A DNA stretch of 64,000 bases from Pseudohalioglobus lutimaris (lineage in GTDB: Bacteria; Pseudomonadota; Gammaproteobacteria; Pseudomonadales; Halieaceae): contig NZ_PKUS01000003.1 of NCBI RefSeq assembly GCF_002866825.1, positions 1 through 64,000 on the forward strand, in the 5' to 3' direction. Shown piece after piece: positions 54,480-63,406 of this stretch; the first letter of the stretch is position 1; every line of letters begins with the position of its first letter. The position numbers were made by a program, and so were the translations under genes. The notes under the pieces were generated by a model. The model saw nothing but the letters and a program-made list of their open reading frames with translations. It was not told the DNA's origin and made no database searches.

Positions 54480-54497
54480 ATTGTATAGACGAACAAT
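54480..54497. promoter_or_regulatory. Candidate TetR operator, copy 3
   Basis: ATTGTATAGACGAACAAT differs from the 48937 site only at positions 9 and 10. It is 71 bases before the MFS start. Confidence 0.6.
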
Positions 54498-54567
54498 TAC
54501 GTGTCGTGTAATGTCCCGGTAACCAAGATTGATAATAACCAGATTATTCGCAAGGGAGCCGCTAGAC

Positions 54568-55758
54568 ATGGGGGATAAAAATCCAAAACTGGGTAGCAAT
54601 CCTATGAGGACGCTTGCCCTGGCGGCGCTAATCTATGCCATTTCAATTATCCTAATAGACATCGCGCCATTCTTCATTGGAATGTACGTTGATGCCCTTG
54701 GGCTAACGCTATCCCAGGCAGGTTTTGTCCAGACAATAGACCAGGCTGGGGGCATTCTGGGCGCTGTCGCGGGTTACTTCATGATGCCGCGATACAGATG
54801 GCGCAGCCTGATCGTTGCCGCCTCACTCCTTGCAACGCTGGCAAATGTCCTGACTGCAGTAGCCGACACCTATTTCGTGCTTGCCGTGGTGAGGTTTCTC
54901 TCTGGTTTTGGTGTTGTAATGATCACGACGGTGACAGCCTGCATACTGGCGCGGGCAGCTTCACCGGATCGTGCTTTTGGTGTTGGACTGGCGCTGGGCA
55001 TGTTTCTTTCGGCGGTGGCAGTCTGGCTTCTTGATGCCCTGCGCACGCAGTATGGCTTTTCCGCCAGCCTGGGCTCCGGAGCACTCTGGCTTGCTTTGGG
55101 GCTCATCCTCGCACTCTTCCTGTCGCGCGAGCTTGGCGGTCAATCCGACAAGGTGGAGGAGCCGCATCTGGCGGAGGATATATCGCACACCAAGGCCACA
55201 GGCTGGGCTGCACTCGCCGCCCTGTTTCTTTTCGGCATCAGCGTAAATATTGTGTATGGGTATGTTGAGCGCGTAGGCCTTGCAAATGGCCTGGATCAGG
55301 CAGGCGTGGCCAACGCCCTGGCGCTGGGTTTCATATTTTCTGCGTTTGGAAGTACAGTCCCGTTAATCTTCGGTGCGGTTGGTGGTCGCTTAAAATGGAT
55401 CGCTTTCACCACTTTACTCCTTCTTGCCTCGCTGGCAGCACTCTACCTGGCTGACTCGGTATCACTCTACACAATTTCTTTCGGGCTTTATGCTTCTGCG
55501 TGGAATATGGGACTCGCCTACTACATGGCCCTGACGGCGGAGAACGACCCGGAAGAACACCTGACTCGAATGATGTATATCGCAACAGTAGCCGCACAGT
55601 CTATCGGGCCGGCGATAGCCGCAGGGGCCTTGACGGGGGCTTCGCTGTCGGTAGTTTTCGTCATTGCGCCGGCACCCGCGTTACTTGCAGCTCTACTGGT
55701 TTCTGCCATGGCGCTTCGTGCTCGTAAAAGATCATTGGCCCGAATTGCGGCCACTTAG
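54568..55758 (+). CDS. MFS transporter
   Basis: A 396-residue membrane transporter with about 12 hydrophobic helices in two halves split by a polar loop near residues 190-215. The conserved glycine-rich stretch DQAGGILGAVAGYFMM follows the second helix. The ATG at 54568 has AAGGGAG in front; a longer frame to 54529 lacks support. The candidate operator upstream links it to the pyridine cluster, so it probably imports the substrate or an intermediate. MFS subfamily cannot be told further. Confidence 0.87.
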   Translation: MGDKNPKLGSNPMRTLALAALIYAISIILIDIAPFFIGMYVDALGLTLSQAGFVQTIDQAGGILGAVAGYFMMPRYRWRSLIVAASLLATLANVLTAVADTYFVLAVVRFLSGFGVVMITTVTACILARAASPDRAFGVGLALGMFLSAVAVWLLDALRTQYGFSASLGSGALWLALGLILALFLSRELGGQSDKVEEPHLAEDISHTKATGWAALAALFLFGISVNIVYGYVERVGLANGLDQAGVANALALGFIFSAFGSTVPLIFGAVGGRLKWIAFTTLLLLASLAALYLADSVSLYTISFGLYASAWNMGLAYYMALTAENDPEEHLTRMMYIATVAAQSIGPAIAAGALTGASLSVVFVIAPAPALLAALLVSAMALRARKRSLARIAAT

Positions 55759-55933
55759 CCACCCCGTTCCAGGACCCACCCCGATGGATTATCTGGCCTG
55801 CCAGGTGAAAGTCGTAGACCGCAGCTTTTTAGTGTGCCAAAACGTCAGGCCGGCTTGAAATACCCCTGCCTGTATCGACCTCTGTAACAGAGGCGGCTCT
55901 AGTGTTGATACTCTCACCGTGCAGTCGTGCAGA

Positions 55934-56416
55934 TCACGGCTCAGATAATCTCGCCCCGATGAAAGCAATCAAGGCTTGTCGATCTAACTCGTTTTTCAAG
56001 CCTGAAAATGCCATTCCCGTCCCAGGATAAACATCATATGGCGATGCGATAAATGCGTCGAAGTGACTAACGGTCCAGCGCTCCGTTGAGTTCGCCAATG
56101 CCTGCGTATACGGATACGCCTCCAGCGAGCCAACCCTGCGGCCCGCAAAGCCGAATAAGCCCGGCCCGGCGGGAGAAGGCTCGCCCTCCTCAAAACTGTG
56201 GCAACCCGTACACATCTGAAAAAGCGCTTCCCCTTTAACCACTGATGCCGCGGTCGCTTTCTCAGCTATCTCCTCCCAGTCGCTGACGTCAACTGATTCG
56301 TTCACTCCAGCAGCGCCATGACTGCTCCCGCCCTCATAAGAGCAAGCAGCCAGGACAGAAACCAAAAGCGGAAGAAGCGAGGCTCGATAGGATTGCGGTC
56401 TTGTAATGAACATCAT
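55934..56416 (-). CDS. Class I c-type cytochrome lipoprotein
   Basis: A 160-residue exported cytochrome. The lipobox VLAAC gives the lipidated Cys at residue 25; haem binds at C69-T-G-C72-H73 and the likely axial Met is M135 in GTGMAFSG. It has the layout of cytochrome c-552/c550 types. Its start overlaps the amine oxidase stop as ATGA. NicA2 of P. putida S16 is known to use the cytochrome CycN as electron acceptor, so this is probably the acceptor of the upstream flavoenzyme, and possibly also of the molybdenum hydroxylase. Confidence 0.9.
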   Translation of the reverse strand: MMFITRPQSYRASLLPLLVSVLAACSYEGGSSHGAAGVNESVDVSDWEEIAEKATAASVVKGEALFQMCTGCHSFEEGEPSPAGPGLFGFAGRRVGSLEAYPYTQALANSTERWTVSHFDAFIASPYDVYPGTGMAFSGLKNELDRQALIAFIGARLSEP

Positions 56417-57876
56417 TCCCGCGAACCCAACTCCCGGCCGAGAGCTTCTCGCACCTCGCGACCGACGCGAATCCCGCTTTCTACGGCACCGTCAATGTAC
56501 TCATGCCATCCATCTGCTGTCGCACCTCCGGCAAAGTACAGCCTCCCTTCCGGTTTCGCCATATCTTTATACTTACTAAACCAGCCGACACGGTAAGACG
56601 GCCAACCCTGACGGGAAAAGGGGTCAGTGGCCCAGTTGTAACTGGATATTGCGACAATATCGACATTTGGAAAGAGACGCTTCATCTCCTTCTTTACAGC
56701 ATCTTGATCATTAATATCTATGAGTGATTGTCGTGCAAGCGTCACCTTTACGATTGTACCAATCTGATCATCGAAGTACTCAGTCTGTATTGCCGAGAAA
56801 GGATTGGGGTCGTCACAAAAAGAGAAGGTATTTCCAATATTCTGCTTGAAGCGTACAAACATACACGCGGCATCACACATCTCAGCATTTTTAATAAACG
56901 CCTGCTTTTCGTTCGACAGCCCCGGGCTGAAGCTAATGCTGTCATAGACTTTTGTAGGGACGGTAATAACCGTCGTTTTCGCTGTTACCACCTGCCCGTC
57001 TGTGGTTTCGATACGCACAGAGTCCTGTTCCTGTGTGATCGCAGATACGACTTTACCCAGGCGCACCTCTGCACCACTGTGATCAAGAATCGCTTTACAT
57101 AAGCCGAGTGTGCCTCCGTCGGCGATTTTGTAGTGCTTCTCGGAGTCGGTAAACATGTAATAATCCCATGCAGCAAGCGCAAACAACTTCACAAAGCTGG
57201 TGTAGCTGTACTCGGTCGTAGGAGCCCCCGCGTACAACGTCATTTCCGCATTCAATGTTGCCTTCTGGATTTCGTTGAGTCCAAGAGTCTCAATATGCTC
57301 CGCGGCTGAAACGTTTTCCAACGCAAGTACTTCCGGATTGAAGAACGGGGAATAAGGCCGTGGAAACAGCTCAAGGGAGCGTGCATTAAATGCTTCCATC
57401 GCAAAGTCATACTCACGAATGAACTCTTCCGGAGAGATTCTTCGAATTTCGCCTGTTGAGAGCATTACATTTGTAGCATCAAGATCAACTAGCGGAACCT
57501 CTTCGAAACCCTTGCCATAACGTTGCATCTCGGCAAACACATGAGGCTGGATCCAATGCACACAAGCACCGCCGTATTCAACTTTCTTGCCCTGGAACTT
57601 ACCAGTAAAAGTACGCCCGCCCAATCGCGGCCTCGCTTCAAGCAAGAGCACTCGATAGCCGTCAACGCCTAACTCCCTCGCTGCCGTAACACCGGCGAAG
57701 CCTCCGCCTATAACTACAACGTCAAAATCCAGGTCATGAGATTTTGCCTTTGGCGCCTCCGCAGCACTATCGCCGGGACGCGCGCAGCTTTGAAGGGCTG
57801 TTCCAGCAGAGACGGCCGCGGCGGCCATTAAGACCCCTCGTCGAGTAATCGACCCACTATTGCTTTCGTCTTTCAT
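56413..57876 (-). CDS. NicA2-like flavin amine oxidase/dehydrogenase (Tat lipoprotein)
   Basis: A 487-residue flavin amine oxidase closely resembling nicotine oxidoreductase NicA2 and pseudooxynicotine amine oxidase. A twin-arginine segment (R12-R13) with a lipobox ending at C31 (ALQSC) predicts an exported lipoprotein. FAD binds at VVIGGGFAGVTAAREL (GGGFAG at 57-62) and GGRTFTG; the substrate-side segment VHWIQPHVFAEMQRYGKGFE and the C-terminal GWHEYIDGAVESG match NicA2. It likely oxidises a cyclic or secondary amine. The ATG at 57876 has AAGGGGATC upstream. Substrate not certain. Confidence 0.9.
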   Translation of the reverse strand: MKDESNSGSITRRGVLMAAAAVSAGTALQSCARPGDSAAEAPKAKSHDLDFDVVVIGGGFAGVTAARELGVDGYRVLLLEARPRLGGRTFTGKFQGKKVEYGGACVHWIQPHVFAEMQRYGKGFEEVPLVDLDATNVMLSTGEIRRISPEEFIREYDFAMEAFNARSLELFPRPYSPFFNPEVLALENVSAAEHIETLGLNEIQKATLNAEMTLYAGAPTTEYSYTSFVKLFALAAWDYYMFTDSEKHYKIADGGTLGLCKAILDHSGAEVRLGKVVSAITQEQDSVRIETTDGQVVTAKTTVITVPTKVYDSISFSPGLSNEKQAFIKNAEMCDAACMFVRFKQNIGNTFSFCDDPNPFSAIQTEYFDDQIGTIVKVTLARQSLIDINDQDAVKKEMKRLFPNVDIVAISSYNWATDPFSRQGWPSYRVGWFSKYKDMAKPEGRLYFAGGATADGWHEYIDGAVESGIRVGREVREALGRELGSRE

Positions 57877-58259
57877 TTTCACAGATCCCCTTGGTTCGCA
57901 CTGAGAAGGCAGCTGCAATACTTTTGGCAGCACAAAAGTCGATCAGGCATTGACTAGGTCAAAACTTGTTGCTAAGGTCAATTATATTGCGCACCTGAGC
58001 AATTAAACATTACCAATATCTGTATCGAAGGTCAACCTTGAGGCCAAAATGAAAGAAGCCCGAATTTCAGCACAAGCCAATCAGATACTTTCGGGCACTT
58101 GTACTCACCAGCACGTTAACAACACCCCTAGTCCGTTTGCGTGCGCCGATGACTCCTCTAGTACACCAAACCCCATTGGAAGCTTGCCTGACAGCGACCC
58201 GCAGAGACAAGCACGCCCTTGCACACACCGAAACATGACTTCATAAGGAGAGAGCGGTT
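57877..58259. other. Divergent control region with AGGTCAA repeats
   Basis: No supported gene is seen in 383 bases; a 65-codon frame at 58049-58246 has no family signature. It separates the leftward oxidase-cytochrome operon from the rightward monooxygenase operon. Confidence 0.55.
57955..58035 (+). repeat. Three copies of (A/T)AGGTCAA
   Basis: TAGGTCAA at 57955, AAGGTCAA at 57974 and AAGGTCAA at 58028 share the same orientation, the first two 19 bases apart. They may bind a second regulator, since the 18-bp TetR sites are absent here. Confidence 0.35.
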
Positions 58260-59432
58260 ATGACACAACACGTAATCATTGCAGGCGGAGGGCCAGCAGG
58301 ACTTTTAACCGCGTTAGGACTTGCACAGGCAGGCACCAGGGTGACAGTTGTCGAAGCGCTTGATAAGTTGAACGATAGCCCCCGGGCGCTTGTTTACCAC
58401 CACCCGGTACTGCCGTACCTTGAGCGCCTCGGCTTGCTTGAGGACTGCGTGAAGGCCGGCTTTACCCGACAAGGTTTCGCGTGGAGGATTCACAGCTCCG
58501 AAGAAATGATTTACTGGTCAATGGACTGCCTGGATGACAGCACGCCGCATCCTTACGCCTTACACCTTCATCAGGGCTTGCTCTCCGACATAGCTGCCAA
58601 GCATCTGGAACGTCTGCCGAACGCTCATATCGAGAGATCTACCCGATGTGTTGGCTGTGTAGAGCACTCGGGCGGCGTTACCGTGGAAGTAGACGGGCCG
58701 AATGGCAAGGGCGCTATTGAAGGCGATTACCTGGTCGCTGCAGACGGCGCCGCCAGTTCGATACGCAAGGATATCCTGGGGCTGAACTTCTTTGGTATCA
58801 CCTGGCCAATGCGCTACATCGCTACCAATACGCGCATTGACCTTTCAAGCTTGAATTTCCCGGACACGACCATGCAGTTGGATGACAAGCATGGTGCTGT
58901 ACTGTGCAGGATAGATGAATCTCAGCTATGGCGCGTTACCTTTATGGAGGACCCGGACTTGCCTGAAGAGGAGATTCCAGAGCGCATTGCAGCGATGTTT
59001 GTGAACCACTTGCCTGATATCCCGTATGAGTTGGATGACTATGCGCCCTATCGGATGCATCAACGCGTTGCCGACAGAATGCGTGTGGGTCGCGTCCTGC
59101 TGGTCGGCGACTCTGCACATGTCACCAATCCTACCGGGGGTTTGGGTCTCACTGGCGGTATGTTCGACGCCTTCGCGCTGACAGAGGCGCTGAACCGAGT
59201 ACTGCATGACGGCGCAGATGAAAATTTGCTGGAATATTACGAGACAGACCGGCGCCGAATATTCACTGAACTTGTATCGCCCCGAGCCAGCGACAATCTC
59301 AGGAGACTCTATTACTCGCAGCCAGGACAACAGAAGGACGACTGCATTGAGTGGTTCAGGAAAGTAAGTAAAGACAAGGATCTGATGCGACAGGAATTTC
59401 AATTCACCGAAAAAATGGAAACGAAGTTTTGA
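58260..59432 (+). CDS. FAD-dependent class A monooxygenase (HspB/NicC-type candidate)
   Basis: A 390-residue PHBH-fold flavoprotein. FAD binds at IIAGGGPAGLLTALGLAQAG (GGGPAG at 9-14) and at G283-D-S-A-H287 followed by NPTGGLGLTGG; VAADGAASSIRK is the NADPH/FAD dual motif. Class A enzymes hydroxylate aromatic rings with NAD(P)H and O2. The pathway requires an enzyme that makes 2,5-dihydroxypyridine, the role of HspB (from 6-hydroxy-3-succinoylpyridine) or NicC (from 6-hydroxynicotinate), and this is the only candidate here. Strong AAGGAG ribosome site. First gene of a rightward operon. Confidence 0.87.
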   Translation: MTQHVIIAGGGPAGLLTALGLAQAGTRVTVVEALDKLNDSPRALVYHHPVLPYLERLGLLEDCVKAGFTRQGFAWRIHSSEEMIYWSMDCLDDSTPHPYALHLHQGLLSDIAAKHLERLPNAHIERSTRCVGCVEHSGGVTVEVDGPNGKGAIEGDYLVAADGAASSIRKDILGLNFFGITWPMRYIATNTRIDLSSLNFPDTTMQLDDKHGAVLCRIDESQLWRVTFMEDPDLPEEEIPERIAAMFVNHLPDIPYELDDYAPYRMHQRVADRMRVGRVLLVGDSAHVTNPTGGLGLTGGMFDAFALTEALNRVLHDGADENLLEYYETDRRRIFTELVSPRASDNLRRLYYSQPGQQKDDCIEWFRKVSKDKDLMRQEFQFTEKMETKF

Positions 59433-59488
59433 CTCTATCAACTGTTCTCGAAAACGAACGTTGGTAACTCAAAAAAAGGAACTGTCCC

Positions 59489-59872
59489 ATGACAGAGTTA
59501 GAAGAACATGTAGCGAACTTTATGGCCCGCTTTAACGCCAGTGATCTAGAGGGTGCGTTAGCGGACTTCTCGGATGAAGGTCGATATATCGACGAATTTG
59601 GAAATGTACACGCAGGCAAGATTGAAATCCGCGCAGCGATGACTCCCATCTTTGACGGCTCTTTTGGGGACCTGGCCTACACGGTCGAGGAGACTATCGT
59701 CGACCCTGCGTCAGAGAAAGCTCTCGTTACCTGGACATTACGGATTACCGGCGCTGACAATTCGGTAAGCATGATGCGAGGTCTGGATATACTTGTTTTT
59801 GATGGCGCCCGGGTCCTTTTAAAAGACTGCTATATAAAGGCCAAAGAAGTGCTGGTTGAGCCGATCAGCTGA
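59489..59872 (+). CDS. NTF2/SnoaL-like domain protein
   Basis: A 127-residue small cone-fold protein. The first helix (HVANFMARFNASDLEGALAD) and the following strand FSDEGRYIDEFGNVHAGKIE are typical, with a hydrophobic pocket expected. Such proteins isomerise, hydrate or bind small molecules. It lies 56 bases after the flavin monooxygenase and may process its product. No specific activity can be given. Confidence 0.8.
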   Translation: MTELEEHVANFMARFNASDLEGALADFSDEGRYIDEFGNVHAGKIEIRAAMTPIFDGSFGDLAYTVEETIVDPASEKALVTWTLRITGADNSVSMMRGLDILVFDGARVLLKDCYIKAKEVLVEPIS

Positions 59873-59918
59873 TCTTTCACACAAGTTTTCGAGAGCAATC
59901 ACCAAAAGGGTCTGCACG

Positions 59919-61964
59919 ATGTCCGATCGCGATCAACGCTACGATAAATTGTTTGAACCGATTCAAATCGGCCCTGTAACAATGAAGAACCGCTTCTACG
60001 TAGTGCCACATGCAGATTCTCTCGGCATGGGAAAGATGGATGAGATGATCGCCTATCGCAAGGCCCGCGCTGAAGGCGGCTGGGGGACGGTGTGCACCGG
60101 GGAAACCATGATTCACGAAACGTCGGACCATGCACCATTTGTATGTACTCGGCTATCATCTGATGATTTTATCGAACCTATGTCCCGACTAACCTCCGCC
60201 ATTCATGAACACGGCTCTCTGGCAGGAGTGGAGTTGGCCCATGTTGGTGCATCATGCCCCTCCTGGTCGTATCGTCAACATCCGATATCTCCATCTGCGC
60301 AGTTCCCGCGCCTGTACAACAACCCAGTCGGCGCTCGCAAAATGGACAAGAAAGACATCGCCGAATTTCGTGGATGGTATACGAAGGCGGCTAAACGAGC
60401 GCAAAAAGCAGGCTTCGACATTATTTATGCCTATTGCTCTCATGATTTGTCATTGCTGCAGGACTTCCTTATGCAGCGCACCAATAAGCGAACGGATGAG
60501 TATGGCGGAGTTTTTGAAAACCGGGTTCGACTCATAAAAGAGGTTTTGTCAGACCTGAAAGATGCCGTCGGAGATACCTGTGCAATCGCGTTTCGGTTTG
60601 CAGTAGAAGACAGACAGCAACCCTCAAGCCTGAACATCCGGGAAGACGGTCGACGAGTGGTAGAGGCGTTGGCCGATATCCCCGATCTCTGGGATGTGAA
60701 TGTATCAGACTGGGCCTGGGACAGTGGCAGCTCCCGTTTTTTTGAAGAAGGGGAACAGGAAACGTTCGTAAGCTTTGTTAAGCAAGTGACGAGCAAACCG
60801 GTTGTCGGTGTTGGGAGATTTACGTCACCTGATGCGATGGTAAGCCAGATTAATCGCGGCATTCTAGACATTATAGGCTCGGCCCGCCCTTCGATAGCAG
60901 ACCCATTTCTGCCCAATAAAATCAACGAAGGCGAGATTGACCGCATCAGGGAATGCATTGGTTGCAATGCCTGCGCTGCAGAAGTCATGAACAATACAGC
61001 GATCCGTTGCACACAAAACCCATCAGTGGGAGAAGAACACCGCAAAAACTGGCACCCGGAGCGCGTACCCCCGGCCCATGACGAGTCGAAAAACATTTTG
61101 GTCATTGGCGGAGGCCCATCAGGATTGGAAGCTGCGCTTACCCTGGGAAAACGTGGATACCAGGTCTCCATTGCAGATGCAGGCGAAGAATGGGGCGGGC
61201 GTCTTGTTAAGGAACGTAAAATGCCTCGGCTGAGCGCCTGGGGGCGAGTGGTTGATTACAGAGTGGGCCAACTCCAACTCATGCCCAACGTCCAGATGTA
61301 TCTGGCAAGCCCATTGACTGCTGACGATGTCGAGGGCTTCGAAGCAGATCACGTGATCGTCGCCACGGGCGCTACATGGCGCCGGGATGGAACCGGTAGA
61401 AGCCATCTCGATCCTGTTCCCGGCTGGGATGGCTCACAGGTCTACTCTCCAGAGGAAATCCTGAACGGTGATCTTCCTGAGGGAGATGTGATTGTTTACG
61501 ACGACGACTATTATTACATGGCCACAGTCATAGTGGATAAGCTCGTGTCTGCGGGGTGCAAGGTCACCTATGTGACCTCAGCAGCGATCCCAGCGCCCTG
61601 GACGATAAACACGCTGGAGTTTGATCACATCGTACGAACCATGAGGGAGTCCGGCGTAGAAATTCTGGTCGGCAATACGATTTCCTCAATAGAAGAAACC
61701 TCTGTGCACGTAACGGAGCAGCTGACGGGGAAAGAGTCTCGTCTCTCCTCCAACGCGGTGGTCCTGGTAACAGGCCAACTGGCGAGTGACTCGCTCTATT
61801 ATCAGTTACAGCAGAAACAGGAAGACAAACTCGTCAATTCGCTAGAGCGGATCGGAGATTGTGTCAGTCCGGCACTCATTGCACAGTCGACACATGATGG
61901 TCGCCTCGCTGGAATTTCATACGGCAAGATCGATACCCCTGACGAAGACGCTGGTGCCGGCTAA
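59919..61964 (+). CDS. Trimethylamine dehydrogenase-like FMN/4Fe-4S oxidoreductase
   Basis: A 681-residue old-yellow-enzyme-family protein most like trimethylamine/dimethylamine dehydrogenase (NRFYVVPHADSLG, GFDIIYAYCSHD, IIGSARPSIADPFLPNKINE). Cluster cysteines C346, C349, C352 and C364 match TMADH. The position of TMADH Cys30, which bonds to FMN at C6, is Ala32 here, and the active-site Tyr60 aligns with Glu. So flavin attachment and amine binding must differ from TMADH. A second nucleotide fold (VIGGGPSGLEAALTLGKRGY) follows. The start at 59919 has AAAGGG in front. An amine in this pathway is the likely substrate. Confidence 0.88.
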   Translation: MSDRDQRYDKLFEPIQIGPVTMKNRFYVVPHADSLGMGKMDEMIAYRKARAEGGWGTVCTGETMIHETSDHAPFVCTRLSSDDFIEPMSRLTSAIHEHGSLAGVELAHVGASCPSWSYRQHPISPSAQFPRLYNNPVGARKMDKKDIAEFRGWYTKAAKRAQKAGFDIIYAYCSHDLSLLQDFLMQRTNKRTDEYGGVFENRVRLIKEVLSDLKDAVGDTCAIAFRFAVEDRQQPSSLNIREDGRRVVEALADIPDLWDVNVSDWAWDSGSSRFFEEGEQETFVSFVKQVTSKPVVGVGRFTSPDAMVSQINRGILDIIGSARPSIADPFLPNKINEGEIDRIRECIGCNACAAEVMNNTAIRCTQNPSVGEEHRKNWHPERVPPAHDESKNILVIGGGPSGLEAALTLGKRGYQVSIADAGEEWGGRLVKERKMPRLSAWGRVVDYRVGQLQLMPNVQMYLASPLTADDVEGFEADHVIVATGATWRRDGTGRSHLDPVPGWDGSQVYSPEEILNGDLPEGDVIVYDDDYYYMATVIVDKLVSAGCKVTYVTSAAIPAPWTINTLEFDHIVRTMRESGVEILVGNTISSIEETSVHVTEQLTGKESRLSSNAVVLVTGQLASDSLYYQLQQKQEDKLVNSLERIGDCVSPALIAQSTHDGRLAGISYGKIDTPDEDAGAG

Positions 61965-62019
61965 GCCTCACCATACCTGACCATCCGCGAATCGCCTCAT
62001 GCGGCAAAAGTGAAAAAGC

Positions 62020-62042
62020 AATTATTAAACATATGAATAATT
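62020..62042. repeat. Inverted repeat before the second amine oxidase
   Basis: AATTATT and AATAATT are perfect 7-bp arms with a 9-base spacer in an A+T-rich stretch 54 bases before the TTG start at 62096. Possibly promoter or operator DNA. Confidence 0.3.
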
Positions 62043-62095
62043 AATATTATGTTTCCACCTCGAATGTCGACGAACCAACCTGGGAGAATCACGTT

Positions 62096-63406
62096 TTGAA
62101 GGACGAAATATTTGATGTGGTGGTCATTGGAGCGGGCTTTGCGGGTATTACCGCTGCGCGCGAATTGAAAAATCACGGGTATAAAGTCGTCGTGCTTGAG
62201 GCGCGTGATCGCATCGGCGGCCGGGTGTGGACGAGTGAACTTGAGGGCCATAAAGTAGAACTTGGGGCTACCTGGATTCACTGGTTTCAGCCGTATATTT
62301 GGGCAGAATTCATGCGCTCTGAACTAACGCTGCATGAGGACCCATTTCTTCCGCCCATCACAGTGTGGGTTGAGGGGACTCCACAGGAACTGGAATTCGA
62401 TCGATTTCGAGAGATACTGCAGGATGTATGGGGGCGATTTGCGGGCGATACTGAGCTTGGTCATCTGATGGAGCAGCCCTATGAGTTTGAACGCCTCGCG
62501 GAACGCAGCTCGCTGGATGAGATAACTATCCAGGATAAGATCGGTGAGCTGGGTCTTTCACCGCTTGAAGAGGCAGTTTTCGCAGCAGAAATCAGTGTCC
62601 AGACCAATGCCCCGCCAGAGAACGTCAGCTATTTGTCTCAGTTGCGCTGGTGGTCGGCTTCCGGGTGGGATGTCGGGCTGATGGTGGACTGTCTTGCCCG
62701 GTATAAGACTAATGAGGGAAATTCCGCACTGATCGAAAAGATGGCTGCTCGAGCAAAGCTGGATATCCGACTGGATTCACCTGTCCGCAGCGTCGATCAA
62801 ACCGATGCTCTGACGGTGATCGCGACGCGTGACGGCAGGCGTTTCACGTCGAAGAGAGTCGTCTGTGCACTGCCGATGAACTGCATTAAAAGCGTAGAGT
62901 TCAATCCGCCTCTGGGGCAAGAAAAGATGAGCTTGTCTCAAGAGGAACATGCGGCAAAGGGTATGAAAGTTCTGTTCACAACGGAAGGTGAACCCGAGGG
63001 ACATGCTATTGTTGCGCCTCCCGGAGCAACGCTCAACCTGTTGAATCCTATTCGCGAAGAAGGCAGTACACGTATTTATGTGGGCTTCGGTACAGACGGG
63101 ACAGCATTTGATCCGAAGAACCTCGATGAGGTAAATCACGTGCTCGCCGATCTTCATCCAGAGCTGAAAGCGACCGCTAGCACAGGCCATGACTGGAGCA
63201 ACGATGAATTTTCCCTGGGTACCTGGCATATGCCGCGACCAGGCCAGAACGTCGGGGTTGAGCAGGCTTTTGCCGAGGCAGAGGGGAAGGTTCACTTCGC
63301 CGGTGACTACCTTGCAAAAGGCTGGGTAGGATTTATGGATGGTGCAATCGAGTCAGGTTTCCTGGTTGCTGACGAGATTCACAAAGCCTTCGAGGATAAG
63401 TCATGA
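62096..63406 (+). CDS. Flavin amine oxidase, cytoplasmic (NicA2/Pnao-like)
   Basis: A 436-residue flavin amine oxidase without a signal peptide. FAD binds at VVIGAGFAGITAARELKNHG (GAGFAG at 12-17) and IGGRVWT; the segment GATWIHWFQPYIWAEFM corresponds to the VHW-QPH region of the NicA2-like protein at 56413, and GWVGFMDGAIESG closes the active site. TTG start with GGGAG nine bases before. It would make an imine from a primary or secondary amine. Its stop overlaps the RidA start as ATGA, suggesting that the imine is handed to RidA. Confidence 0.88.
   Translation: MKDEIFDVVVIGAGFAGITAARELKNHGYKVVVLEARDRIGGRVWTSELEGHKVELGATWIHWFQPYIWAEFMRSELTLHEDPFLPPITVWVEGTPQELEFDRFREILQDVWGRFAGDTELGHLMEQPYEFERLAERSSLDEITIQDKIGELGLSPLEEAVFAAEISVQTNAPPENVSYLSQLRWWSASGWDVGLMVDCLARYKTNEGNSALIEKMAARAKLDIRLDSPVRSVDQTDALTVIATRDGRRFTSKRVVCALPMNCIKSVEFNPPLGQEKMSLSQEEHAAKGMKVLFTTEGEPEGHAIVAPPGATLNLLNPIREEGSTRIYVGFGTDGTAFDPKNLDEVNHVLADLHPELKATASTGHDWSNDEFSLGTWHMPRPGQNVGVEQAFAEAEGKVHFAGDYLAKGWVGFMDGAIESGFLVADEIHKAFEDKS

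Larger units (their letters stand above)
54157..54567. other. Divergent control region between nicE and the MFS gene
   Basis: No gene is seen in 411 bases. Operators at 54189 and 54480 lie close to each start. A small hairpin (GATCCC, 3-base loop, GGGATC at 54277-54291) lies between them. Confidence 0.6.

Noticed and set aside
57980-58002. Fourth copy of the 18-bp TetR operator
   Set aside because: ATTATAT and GAGCAAT half-sites are present but 5 bases too far apart compared with the other three.
58049-58246. 65-codon gene between the oxidase and monooxygenase
   Set aside because: No family signature and atypical composition; lies in a divergent control region.
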